From: Brachyspira pilosicoli
Lineage (GTDB): Bacteria; Spirochaetota; Brachyspiria; Brachyspirales; Brachyspiraceae
Direction of reading: 5' to 3'
Assembly: GCF_036997485.1 (NCBI RefSeq)
Contig: NZ_JAWLPU010000002.1
Span: 186,001-250,000, forward strand
DNA length: 64,000 nucleotides
Shown: piece by piece, positions 52,554 through 60,778 of the stretch
Layout of the letters: each line of letters starts with the position of its first letter
Numbering within the stretch: the stretch's first letter is position 1
Position numbers and translations under genes: made by a program
Notes under the pieces: generated by a model
Databases searched by the model: none
What the model was told of the DNA's origin: nothing
The model's input: the letters and a program-made list of their open reading frames with translations, nothing else

Positions 52554-54653
52554 ATGAAAAATATTTTTTTTATATGCTTTATTGCAGCATTTTTCTATAA
52601 TATTTCTTTTGCTGTAAATTATGTTGATTACAAAGTAGAAAATGGAGATACGCTCTATGGTATAGCTTTTGCTCATGATATGAAAGCTAGTGAGTTTTTA
52701 AAACTTAACAAAATAGATAATCCAGATTCATATAAATTAAAAGTTGGAGAAACTCTAAAAGTAAAAGAGAAAGAATATGATTTGGTATATGATGTTAAGG
52801 CTAAGTCTTATGGATTAAAACCAGAGAAAAAAACATCTTATATAGACTATAAAGTAAAAGATGGAGATACTGTGCTTGGTATAGCATTCGCTCATGGAAT
52901 GAGTGCAAGTGAGTTTTGTATTATAAATAATATAGAAGATTTTAATAAATATCAATTAAAAAAAGGTGAAATATTAAAGGTTGCTAATGTTTCAAATATA
53001 GAAGAAAAAAAAGTAAATAATAATGTAGAGAGTATAAAAAAAGAAATAGAGCAAAATAAATATACAGATTATAAGGTAAAAGATGGAGATACTGTGCTTG
53101 GTATAGCATTCGCTCATGGAATGAGTGCGAGTGAATTTTGTGCTATAAACAATATAGAAGATTTTAATAAATATCAATTAAAAAAAGGTGAAATATTAAA
53201 GGTTGCTAATTCTGCAAATATATCAAGAGAAGAAATTTTAAATAATAATAATAATAATAATAATAATACAGAAGAAATAAAAGATCAAATAGATAGCAAC
53301 TATATAGAATATAAAGTGAAAAATGGAGACACTCTTTATGGTATAGCATTCTCACACGGAATGACTGCTAATGAGTTTTTAAAACTTAATAAAATAAATG
53401 ATGCAAACAAATATAATCTTAGAGTTGGAGAGATTCTTTATATAAAAGATAATAATAATTCTAATATAGAAAGAGTAGAAAATAAAGATATAATAGAAGA
53501 AATAAAAAAAGATATAAATATAGAAAAAGATAGTGATAATTATGTAAACTATAAAGTAAAAAATGGTGATACACTATATGGTATTGCTTTTGAAAATGAC
53601 ATGTCTGTTAGCGACTTTTTACAACTAAATAATATATCAGACCCTATAGCATATAAACTTAAAGTAGGTGAAACATTAAAAATATATCCTAAAATACAAA
53701 ACAAAGTAGACACATCAAGAACAACTAAAATCTACAAAGTAAAAAGAGGAGATACTCTTGGTGCTATAGCTATAAATAATTCTATGTCTTTAGATGAACT
53801 TTTAAAATTAAACTCTTTAAGAAAGGATTATGTATTAAAGATTGGAGATAATATAAAAGTATATGATAAAATATCTGTTAAGCTTGACAGTAACTCTATA
53901 GAGAAGGCTGATTATATAAAAATAGAAAGTTATAAAGTGAAAAGCGGAGATACTTTAAGCGAAATAGCCCTCGCTAAAAAAATGGATTTAGTAGAGCTTT
54001 ATTCATTGAATGGATTAGATAATAACTATGTATTAAAAGCAGGCGATGTATTAAAAGTATATGGTGAAAGAGAAAAAATTAACAAAATTGTTATTTCTAA
54101 TTATAAAGTAAAAAAAGGAGATACTTTATATTCTATAGCAAGAAACAATAAAATGGAGTTAAAAAAGCTATTAGAGATAAACAATATAAAAGACGCAAAT
54201 AAATACTCTTTACAGATTGGAGCTAACTTAAAAATAGAAACTATAAAAAGCGAATATGCTGATGAAACTATACCAGATTCTTCATTCCAATGGCCTTATA
54301 GAGGAATAATAGTTGCAAGATATGGTGTTGATACATATAAGCTTGCAAATAGAGGAATAAATATATTAGGAAAAATTGGAGATGAAGTATTATCTGCAGA
54401 CTATGGTATTGTAGAATATGCTAATGATATTAGAGGTTTTGGCAAAGTAATTATAATAAAACATAAAAATGGTTTTACAACCTCTTATGCTCATTTATCT
54501 AAAATAGCAGTAAAATTGGGGGATATAGTAAACAAAGGTGATTATATAGGTAATATAGGAGATACTGGTTTGGTTGATAAGAGCGAATTGTATTTCAAGA
54601 TATCATATAGAGGAAGAGCATTAGACCCTATAAAATTGCTCCCTAAAAACTAA
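52554..54653 (+). CDS. Eight-LysM, degenerate LytM/M23 protein (NlpD-like)
   Basis: A 699-residue exported protein: signal peptide (1-20), eight LysM peptidoglycan-binding domains (each beginning YKVxxGDT; from about 25 to 560) and a C-terminal LytM/M23 domain (about 579-699). The M23 zinc site is lost: the HxxxD motif is NRGIN (599-603) and the HxH motif is ELY (678-680); only the His in YAHL (645-648) remains. This loss resembles NlpD/EnvC amidase activators, so the likely role is cell-wall binding and amidase control in division rather than hydrolysis. LysM 2 and 3 are near-identical at DNA level, and an (AAT)9 tract encodes Asn in a linker. Confidence 0.9.
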   Translation: MKNIFFICFIAAFFYNISFAVNYVDYKVENGDTLYGIAFAHDMKASEFLKLNKIDNPDSYKLKVGETLKVKEKEYDLVYDVKAKSYGLKPEKKTSYIDYKVKDGDTVLGIAFAHGMSASEFCIINNIEDFNKYQLKKGEILKVANVSNIEEKKVNNNVESIKKEIEQNKYTDYKVKDGDTVLGIAFAHGMSASEFCAINNIEDFNKYQLKKGEILKVANSANISREEILNNNNNNNNNTEEIKDQIDSNYIEYKVKNGDTLYGIAFSHGMTANEFLKLNKINDANKYNLRVGEILYIKDNNNSNIERVENKDIIEEIKKDINIEKDSDNYVNYKVKNGDTLYGIAFENDMSVSDFLQLNNISDPIAYKLKVGETLKIYPKIQNKVDTSRTTKIYKVKRGDTLGAIAINNSMSLDELLKLNSLRKDYVLKIGDNIKVYDKISVKLDSNSIEKADYIKIESYKVKSGDTLSEIALAKKMDLVELYSLNGLDNNYVLKAGDVLKVYGEREKINKIVISNYKVKKGDTLYSIARNNKMELKKLLEINNIKDANKYSLQIGANLKIETIKSEYADETIPDSSFQWPYRGIIVARYGVDTYKLANRGINILGKIGDEVLSADYGIVEYANDIRGFGKVIIIKHKNGFTTSYAHLSKIAVKLGDIVNKGDYIGNIGDTGLVDKSELYFKISYRGRALDPIKLLPKN
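52851..53210 (+). repeat. Near-identical direct repeat inside the LysM gene
   Basis: The 138-nt units 52851-52988 and 53073-53210, each one LysM domain, differ at only a handful of mostly silent positions. They are 222 nt apart, in frame, so recombination would add or remove one LysM plus linker. Confidence 0.85.
53241..53267 (+). repeat. (AAT)9 in-frame microsatellite
   Basis: Nine consecutive AAT codons encode an Asn run in the linker before the fourth LysM domain. Slippage in units of three keeps the frame and would change only linker length. Confidence 0.95.
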
Positions 54654-54765
54654 TAAAAATAGTTTAAATAAATTAATTATATTTCATATTTTTTATTGTT
54701 TTCTGTCATAAAAATAATAAACATCAAATTCAACAAAAAGATTATATCATTAGAAATATAATTGT

Positions 54766-54794
54766 TTGCAAAATAATTGTTTATGCATTAGAAT
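54766..54794 (+). promoter_or_regulatory. Sigma-70 promoter of pta
   Basis: TTGCAA (54766-54771), 17 nt, TAGAAT (54789-54794), 35 nt before the start. Confidence 0.55.
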
Positions 54795-54829
54795 ATTACA
54801 AATTAATTTTTATTAAGAGGTATTTTATT

Positions 54830-55831
54830 ATGGCATCATTTATGGATAGTTTAAGAGAAAAGGTTAAAGCTAATCCTAAAAGCATAGTTTTAGCAGAGGG
54901 GTATGATGAAAGACATGTTAAGGCTGCTGTCATACTAAAAAGAGAAGGCTTAGCAAAAGATGTTATTTTAATAGGCGACAGGGCTAAAGTAGAGGCTTTA
55001 GCAAGAGAAAATTCTCTTACATTAGGAGATAGTTTTGCTAGAGTATTTGACCCTAAAGTAGAATCTAAAACAGAAAACTATATAGAATTATTATTTAAGG
55101 CTAGAGAAAAAAAAGGAATGACTAGAGAACAAGCTAAAGAACTTATCGTTTATAATTCTGTATATACTGGTGCTGCTATTTTAGCTGATGGCGGGGCTGA
55201 TGGTATGGTTGGAGGTGCAGTATATGCTACAGGCGAGATGCTTAGAGCTGCTTTATTTTTAATAGGCTTAAAACAAGGTATTAAAACTTTATCTTCTACA
55301 TTCTTTGTAGAGAGCCCTGATAAGGCTTTATTTGATGATGGTATAGCTTGTTTTGCTGATTGTGCTGTTATACCTGATCCTACTTCTGAACAGCTTGCTG
55401 ATATTGCTGAGTCTACTGCTGATTCTTTTAGAAAAATGACTGGTAAAGATCCGAGAGTTGCTTTCTTATCTTTCTCTACTAAAGGTTCTGCAAGCCATGA
55501 ATCTGTTGATAAAGTAATAGAGGCTAAAAAAATATTAGATTCAAGAAATGTTAATTTTGTTTATGATGGTGAGCTTCAATTTGATGCTGCTATAGTTCCA
55601 AAAGTAGGAGAACAAAAAGCACCTAATTCTAAAGTTAAAGGTAATGCTAATGTACTAATATTCCCTAATTTGAATGCTGGTAATATTGGTTATAAAATTG
55701 CTCAGAGAGTTGGTAAATGTACTGCTATTGGTCCTATGCTTCAAGGTATTGCTAAACCTGCTAATGACCTTTCAAGAGGCTGTTCTGCTCAGGATATAGC
55801 TGATTTAGTAGTTTTAACTTCTTTGCAATAA
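54830..55831 (+). CDS. pta: Phosphate acetyltransferase
   Basis: A 333-residue Pta of the short, single-domain type, converting acetyl-CoA and phosphate to acetyl phosphate for ATP generation with AckA. Family blocks include AEGYDERHVKAAVILKREG at the start, ADGMVGGAVYATGEMLRAAL (about 120-140) and a C-terminal LIFPNLNAGNIGYKIAQR with IGPMLQGIAKPANDLSRGCS. It lacks the N-terminal regulatory domain of E. coli Pta. No ackA is adjacent. Codon use favours frequent codons, consistent with high expression; a strong terminator follows. Confidence 0.95.
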   Translation: MASFMDSLREKVKANPKSIVLAEGYDERHVKAAVILKREGLAKDVILIGDRAKVEALARENSLTLGDSFARVFDPKVESKTENYIELLFKAREKKGMTREQAKELIVYNSVYTGAAILADGGADGMVGGAVYATGEMLRAALFLIGLKQGIKTLSSTFFVESPDKALFDDGIACFADCAVIPDPTSEQLADIAESTADSFRKMTGKDPRVAFLSFSTKGSASHESVDKVIEAKKILDSRNVNFVYDGELQFDAAIVPKVGEQKAPNSKVKGNANVLIFPNLNAGNIGYKIAQRVGKCTAIGPMLQGIAKPANDLSRGCSAQDIADLVVLTSLQ

Positions 55832-55854
55832 TTTAATTTATTTAATTTAATAAT

Positions 55855-55890
55855 AAAAAAAGCCCCTTAAATATTTTAAGAGGCTTTTTT
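55855..55890. terminator. Bidirectional terminator after pta
   Basis: AAAAAAGCC-CTTAAA paired with TTTAAG-GGCTTTTTT, one mismatch, loop TAT. Flanking A and T tracts let it end pta and the convergent lipoprotein transcript. Confidence 0.9.
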
Positions 55891-55908
55891 ATTTTTTTTT
55901 ATTATTTT

Positions 55909-57366
55909 TTAATCTACACTATATTCAGCTTCACTGTCTCCGCTTATAACAAATCTATAAGGATTCGTAGGCATTATCTTTACTAAATAATTATATAAAA
56001 GTGTTGAACTTTGTAATACTGACGTGTTGGTATTATAATAAAAATACTTTGGATATTCTAAAACATAGTCATAATAAAGACTGTCTTTAGAGCTTACAAT
56101 CTCCCCTATTTTATTATTAACCTTCCACAAGAAATATACTGATTTATCTGTAAAATAATTTGTAGTTTTTTGATTTAATATATAAGAAAAATAATTTGCA
56201 GATTTTAAATAATCATAATTCTTATAATAATTCATAGCAGACTTATAATGTTCAAATACATCTTTTACTTTTTCTATGTCATTAGTCATATATCTCGAAT
56301 AGCTCCAGCCGATTATAGGGCCATAGTATGTGTCATATCTCACTAAAGACCAATCCTCGTTTTCTCTCTCTTTGTTATTATATACATTTGTTTGCTTTAA
56401 TACTGTAACAAAGTCGTAGTTTTGCATTACATATAACTCAGTCTCTTTTCCTATACTAATTGCCGGAATTCTATCTCTTATAATGATTCCATTTCCTCTT
56501 ATATAATAATCTTCATTTAATACAGGCTTAATTGCTTCTATTCTTTCTTTAATTGTGCCCATTGTTTTATCATATTCTGTTTTTTCATTAGCAGTTAATT
56601 CAAAAGGAAGTACATCTGGAAAATATGATTTATTATTTAATATATTCTCCTGAAGTATACTTGTTCTATATTTGTCTGAAAATCTTTTTAAATAATTTAC
56701 ATTGCTTAAATATTTTTCTTTATCTTCTGTAGATGATATTGTTTGAAATCTATGGCGCATTCCAAAGTAATAAGCAAAATCTTTAAGCGGGAATACACTT
56801 TCACTATCAGCAACTATTCTGTCAAATATAGCTCCGTTAAATGTGTATACATTATCTTTAATTTTTATTCCTAATTGATTATAAATATTTAATAATTCTT
56901 TGCTTCTCTTTGTAGTTGAAGTATTAACATTAGTGTTTGCCGAATTTTCCTCGCCCTCTACAATCCCCTCAGATATTAGTTTATTGTAGAAACTATCCAT
57001 ATAGAGCGGGTCATTTTCTACCATATAAATCAAAGCCTGCCCAAGTAAATATGAGGCTTCGCTTTGATAATAACTTGAAGGGTATGTAAACAAAAATCTC
57101 GCTAAAGTTTCAAAACCATCTTTATAGTTTGATGATAATATTTGATCTCTTCCTTTTAAGAAAGTTGTTAATTCATTGTAGGGTGTTTGTGCATTTACTT
57201 CCTCTTTTTTGGGAAGGGATTTTAAAAATTCGCTTAAAGCACCATTATCTTCTGTATTTTCTATTGTTTTTAATTTTTGAAATTCACTTATAGAATCTTT
57301 AACTTTACAAGATGTTAAAGAAGAAATTATTAATGTAATAATTAAAATATTTTTTATAGTGTTCAT
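55909..57366 (-). CDS. Lipoprotein with SH3-like segment, unknown function
   Basis: A 485-residue lipoprotein (lipobox ISSLTSC, Cys at about 20). The central part (about 300-355) reads like a bacterial SH3 domain: ISIGKETELYVMQNYDFVTVL followed by EDWSLVRYDTYYGPIIGWSYSRYM. Helical flanking regions with SYLLGQALIYM and YYKNYDYLKSANYFSYIL are TPR-like. It may bind cell wall. It starts 1 nt after the ptsI stop with AAAGGT inside ptsI, so the two are tightly linked on one transcript. Not a family I can name. Confidence 0.75.
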   Translation of the reverse strand: MNTIKNILIITLIISSLTSCKVKDSISEFQKLKTIENTEDNGALSEFLKSLPKKEEVNAQTPYNELTTFLKGRDQILSSNYKDGFETLARFLFTYPSSYYQSEASYLLGQALIYMVENDPLYMDSFYNKLISEGIVEGEENSANTNVNTSTTKRSKELLNIYNQLGIKIKDNVYTFNGAIFDRIVADSESVFPLKDFAYYFGMRHRFQTISSTEDKEKYLSNVNYLKRFSDKYRTSILQENILNNKSYFPDVLPFELTANEKTEYDKTMGTIKERIEAIKPVLNEDYYIRGNGIIIRDRIPAISIGKETELYVMQNYDFVTVLKQTNVYNNKERENEDWSLVRYDTYYGPIIGWSYSRYMTNDIEKVKDVFEHYKSAMNYYKNYDYLKSANYFSYILNQKTTNYFTDKSVYFLWKVNNKIGEIVSSKDSLYYDYVLEYPKYFYYNTNTSVLQSSTLLYNYLVKIMPTNPYRFVISGDSEAEYSVD

Positions 57367-57367
57367 T

Positions 57368-59122
57368 TTATACCTTTTGAGTTTGTAGTTTCTTTATAAA
57401 ACTTTCTAAAATAGATTTAGAAAAATCATTGTTTTTGTTTTCAAGCATAGTATCAACTAATTTTTCACATTCTTCTATAGATACAGACCTTATTATATTT
57501 TTCACTTCTGCTATAGAAGTTACAGACATGGATAATTCTCTAATTCCAAGACCAAGTAAAATAGGAGTATACATTGGAACGCCGCCCATCTCTCCGCATA
57601 ATGTTACTAGTTTATTATTATCTTTTGCTGTTTTTATAATATGCTTTAATATTCTTAAAACAGATATATCTATAGGATTATAAAGATAAGTTAATTTTTC
57701 ATTTGTTCTATCACATGCCAATATATATTGCGTTAAATCATTAGAGCCTATAGAAATAAAGTCTGTTTCTTCTATAAGTAAATCTATGATAATTGCTGCA
57801 GAAGGAGTTTCTATTAAGGCACCTATTTTTATATTGTCATTATATGCTATATTTTCTTTCTTTAATTCTTCTTTTATTTCATTAATAAATTTTTTAGCCT
57901 CTAAAAACTCTTCTAAAGTACTTATCATAGGTATCATTATTTCTATATTTCCATACACAGAAGCTCTTAATAATGCTCTTATTTGATTTTTAAATATTCT
58001 TTTGTTTGATAAACAAAATCTTATAGCACGCCATCCTAAAAATGGATTATCTTCTTTTATATTAAAGACTCCAAGAGATGGCGCCATTTTATCTCCGCCA
58101 ATATCTAATGTTCTTATTATTACTTTACCATTTGCAGATGAGGCTATTTTTTTGTATACATTAAATTGTCTCTCTTCTGTCGGTAAAGCACAGCTATTGC
58201 CGTCATCAGAATAAATATATAAAAACTCTGTTCTATAAAGTCCTATTGAATCTATGCCATATTTTATAACGCTTTCCATTTCTTCAGGTATATCTATATT
58301 GGCATTTATAGTTATTTCTGTATTATCTTTGGTTATAGCTTTTTCTTTGGCATCTTTAATAGATTGCTCTTTATATTTTTTTAATTTTTCAGATAATAAA
58401 GTGTAATTGTGAGTATCTTTATCATTTGGATTTAATATGACTATATTACTCCTACAATCTATTATGATTTTTCTATCATTCTTTGCTCTATTAGTAATAT
58501 TTTCTACATTAAAAATAGTAGGTATTCCAAAAGATTTAGCAAGTATAGCAGCGTGAGAAGTATAACCTCCTCCTTCCACTATAAATCCGCCAACACCTAT
58601 ACTGTTAAACTTTAATACATCGCTTGGTGTTAATGTTTTAGATATTACTATGCAGTCTTTTGGTATAGAAAATGTACTCTCTGTGCTAGGGTTTAATAAA
58701 TTTCTTATTACTCTGCCCTTTATATCTATTATATCACTAGCTCTCTCTGAAAGCATTCTATTATTAAAAGCAGATATTCTATCAAAATATTCTGTTATCA
58801 CACTATCATATACATATTCAACATTTAATAATTTCTCTTTTACCTCATCTTTTACCTGTTTTATTATTACAGGGTCTTGAATAAGCAAAATATGCATAGA
58901 TAAAATATTTTTTAAATTATTATTAACATTAGCTATTAAATATTCTATTTGTTTTTTGGATTGTTCTATAGCCTTATCTAATCTTACATGCTCTTCTTCA
59001 ACATCTTCTTTTTCTATATTATACATTGGGGTTATTAATGAATTAAGATATAGGAATGAATCTCCTATAGATACATAATTACCGATGCCGTTTCCTTTTA
59101 GTATAGTTCTTTTATCAGGCAT
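57368..59122 (-). CDS. ptsI: PTS enzyme I (PEP-protein phosphotransferase)
   Basis: A 584-residue enzyme I, which takes phosphate from PEP and passes it to HPr. The phosphorylated residue is H190 in GGYTSHAAILAKSFG. The PEP-binding barrel (about 255-545) shows GLYRTEFLY, IRTLDIGGDK, MIPMISTLEEF, and the signature SIGSNDLTQYILACDR; the catalytic Cys is in LVTLCGEMGG. All parts are present and length is normal. No ptsH or EII gene is next to it. A lipoprotein gene follows with a 1-nt gap, an unusual partner. Confidence 0.95.
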   Translation of the reverse strand: MPDKRTILKGNGIGNYVSIGDSFLYLNSLITPMYNIEKEDVEEEHVRLDKAIEQSKKQIEYLIANVNNNLKNILSMHILLIQDPVIIKQVKDEVKEKLLNVEYVYDSVITEYFDRISAFNNRMLSERASDIIDIKGRVIRNLLNPSTESTFSIPKDCIVISKTLTPSDVLKFNSIGVGGFIVEGGGYTSHAAILAKSFGIPTIFNVENITNRAKNDRKIIIDCRSNIVILNPNDKDTHNYTLLSEKLKKYKEQSIKDAKEKAITKDNTEITINANIDIPEEMESVIKYGIDSIGLYRTEFLYIYSDDGNSCALPTEERQFNVYKKIASSANGKVIIRTLDIGGDKMAPSLGVFNIKEDNPFLGWRAIRFCLSNKRIFKNQIRALLRASVYGNIEIMIPMISTLEEFLEAKKFINEIKEELKKENIAYNDNIKIGALIETPSAAIIIDLLIEETDFISIGSNDLTQYILACDRTNEKLTYLYNPIDISVLRILKHIIKTAKDNNKLVTLCGEMGGVPMYTPILLGLGIRELSMSVTSIAEVKNIIRSVSIEECEKLVDTMLENKNNDFSKSILESFIKKLQTQKV

Positions 59123-59204
59123 AATCTCCCCAATATTATGTTAATTTAATTATATAATTATAATATATATGCAAATATTTTCAATAGTAATAAAAAAATA
59201 ATTA

Positions 59205-59918
59205 TTAAATATTATTAAGCATTTCTATCACTATTTTTTTAGAATTTTCTGCTGCCTTAGCTACAAATTTTGGAAAATCTACCACCGCATCACTATCCGC
59301 TTTATCAGATAATGAACGTATAACTACAAAAGGTACTTTATACATCAAAGCTGCATGAGCAACAGCGGCACCTTCCATTTCTATAGCACCAGCTTTAAAT
59401 TTATTATGTATTTGTTTAACCTTTTCATTGTTACCTACAAATTGGTCTCCAGTGGCTATTGTATCAATATAAACTTTATTTTCAGTTATAACTTTTTGAG
59501 CTGAAACTTTTGCAAGTTCTATTAAAGATTTATCAGCAGGATAATAATTATCACTATATCCTTTCACTAAAACTGTAAGTTCATCTCCATCTAAATCGCT
59601 TGTATCAAAATCATGCTCTATTAAATCTTTTGATATAACAATATCAGATATATCATAATCAGGATTGCCTGAACCAGCAACGCCTGTAAAGATTATTTTT
59701 TCTACGTTAAATTTTTCTATAGCAATAGTTGTAGCAATAGCAGCATTAACTTTTCCTATACCAGATTTTAATAGTACAACATTTTTACCGCATAGCACCC
59801 CTTTATAATATATAATATTAGCTATTTCAATTTCTTCTATATCTTTTATCAAACCTTTAAAATTAGTAATTTCACAGTCCATAGCACCGATTATTGCAAT
59901 TCTTTTTATTTCAGACAT
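59205..59918 (-). CDS. mtnN: 5'-methylthioadenosine/S-adenosylhomocysteine nucleosidase
   Basis: A 237-residue MTA/SAH nucleosidase, which recycles methylthioadenosine and S-adenosylhomocysteine and feeds AI-2 or methionine salvage. Signatures are AIIGAMDCEI at the start, FTGVAGSGNPDYDISDIVIS, IATGDQFVGN and AIEMEGAAVAHAA with the catalytic Glu, and IRSLSDKAD with the catalytic Asp. ATG at 59918 is preferred over 59942, because the upstream ATG lies before the AAGGAG site. A single gene on the same strand as ptsI. Confidence 0.93.
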   Translation of the reverse strand: MSEIKRIAIIGAMDCEITNFKGLIKDIEEIEIANIIYYKGVLCGKNVVLLKSGIGKVNAAIATTIAIEKFNVEKIIFTGVAGSGNPDYDISDIVISKDLIEHDFDTSDLDGDELTVLVKGYSDNYYPADKSLIELAKVSAQKVITENKVYIDTIATGDQFVGNNEKVKQIHNKFKAGAIEMEGAAVAHAALMYKVPFVVIRSLSDKADSDAVVDFPKFVAKAAENSKKIVIEMLNNI

Positions 59919-60063
59919 AATATAATTTTTCTCCTTAAACATTAATAATTATAATCTATTATATATTAAAACTTTATTTTTATAAACTTATAATTCTATT
60001 TTTTTATAAATGATAATTTTAAAATAGTTTTTATAAAGAAATTATTAAAAAGTAATTAATAAT

Positions 60064-60409
60064 AAGAAGCGGAGCTATAAGCCGTATTCTGTCATTTAAG
60101 GTAAACATTTATCTAGATACTGCATTGCTGAAGTACTCAAGCGAGCTACCTGAAACCTTTATGAAAAGGGCAATCGGTTTCTGTTTGCTCTTGCCTCTCA
60201 TGGGGTTTACACTGCCATTCATGTCGCCACAAATGCGGTGTGCTCTTACCACGCCTTTTCACCCTTACCTAAAAATAGGCGGTATATTTTCTGCTGCACT
60301 TTCCATAGGCTTTCGCCTTCAAGCCGTTAGCTTGCATGAAGCCCTTTAGAGGTACGGACTTTCCTCAGTATTAGTTTTTTAAATACCGCGTTTACCCACT
60401 CCGCATAGT
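60064..60409 (-). ncRNA. rnpB: RNase P RNA (bacterial type A)
   Basis: On the minus strand the RNA contains the hallmark GAGGAAAGTCCG (near 60365-60354) close to its 5' end and ACAGAATACGGCTTAT (near 60093-60078) close to its 3' end. The termini pair through GCGGAG (60404-60399) and CTCCGC (60074-60069), forming P1. Length, about 346 nt, is normal for type A. The ends are set from P1 and the promoter, so may be off by a few bases. Open frames across it are chance. Confidence 0.93.
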
Positions 60410-60414
60410 TTGTT

Positions 60415-60443
60415 ACTTTATTATAAAAACAGAAAAATGTCAA
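60415..60443 (-). promoter_or_regulatory. Promoter of rnpB
   Basis: On the minus strand TTGACA (60443-60438), 17 nt, TAAAGT (60420-60415), about 6-8 nt before the deduced RNA 5' end. TATAAT also occurs at a 12-nt spacing, which is too short. Confidence 0.6.
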
Positions 60444-60489
60444 TTACCTCATTATATATTGAAAGTTTTTAAAGTTTATCAAAATCTTT

Positions 60490-60540
60490 TTAATTTTTTA
60501 TTTGCGGCGGCTTTGCCACACCGCTGTGCGTGCTCGCAAT
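60490..60540 (+). repeat. GC-rich repeat block (GCGGCGGC type)
   Basis: Begins TTTTTTATTTGCGGCGGCTT and continues through CCACACCGCTGTGCGTGC. A decayed relative lies at 20070-20135. It holds a GCGGCGG/CCGC-type inverted pairing. Confidence 0.55.
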
Positions 60541-60547
60541 ACCCCAA

Positions 60548-60606
60548 CTTCTTTTGCGACCGAAGGGAGTGCCTGTGGCGTGTCCCAAAGAAGCAAAAGG
60601 ACTGCA
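60548..60606 (+). repeat. GC-rich intergenic repeat, long form (copy C)
   Basis: CTTCTTTTGCGACC opens the unit and CCAAAGAAGCAAAAGGACTG closes it, with about 26 GC-rich bases between. The closing box shares the AAAGAA-C/G-CAAAA-TGCA pattern with copies at 373-415 and 60669-60735. The TTCTTT and AAAGAA arms can pair. Confidence 0.6.
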
Positions 60607-60668
60607 TTTTTTATTATAAAAGAGAGTTATTCTATATGTATATATATTTAATATGTAAAATATAAACA

Positions 60669-60735
60669 TTTGCACTTTTGGTTCTTTGACGAAGTCCGCA
60701 GAGCGTACGCGGCGGGAAAAAGAACAAGAACAAAA
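60669..60735 (-). repeat. GC-rich intergenic repeat, full form (copy B)
   Basis: Read on the minus strand it opens TTCTTTTTCCCGCCGC, continues with about 21 GC-rich bases and closes AAAGAACCAAAAGTGCA. Copy A at 373-415 has the same ends without the middle 21 bases. Confidence 0.65.
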
Positions 60736-60778
60736 TAAATAAACTTAAAAATTTTAAGTGAATATTAGTTAATCATAT

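Larger units (their letters stand above)
60410..60778. other. Intergenic region with GC-rich repeat cluster
   Basis: These 369 bases between rnpB and radA hold the rnpB promoter and three GC-rich blocks (about 60490-60540, 60548-60606 and 60669-60735) amid AT-rich sequence. Open frames here on both strands have no ribosome-binding site or recognisable product and are judged chance. Confidence 0.7.

Noticed and set aside
53241-53267. (AAT)9 tract as an on/off phase-variation switch
   Set aside because: The repeat unit is three bases and in frame, so slippage cannot shift the reading frame; only linker length would vary.
60125-60349. A 74-codon open frame on the plus strand within rnpB
   Set aside because: It lies inside the structured RNase P RNA read from the other strand and has no ribosome-binding site.
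60459-60675. Overlapping open frames on both strands between rnpB and radA
   Set aside because: They run through the GC-rich repeat blocks, show no known domain and have no ribosome-binding site; their openness reflects base composition.
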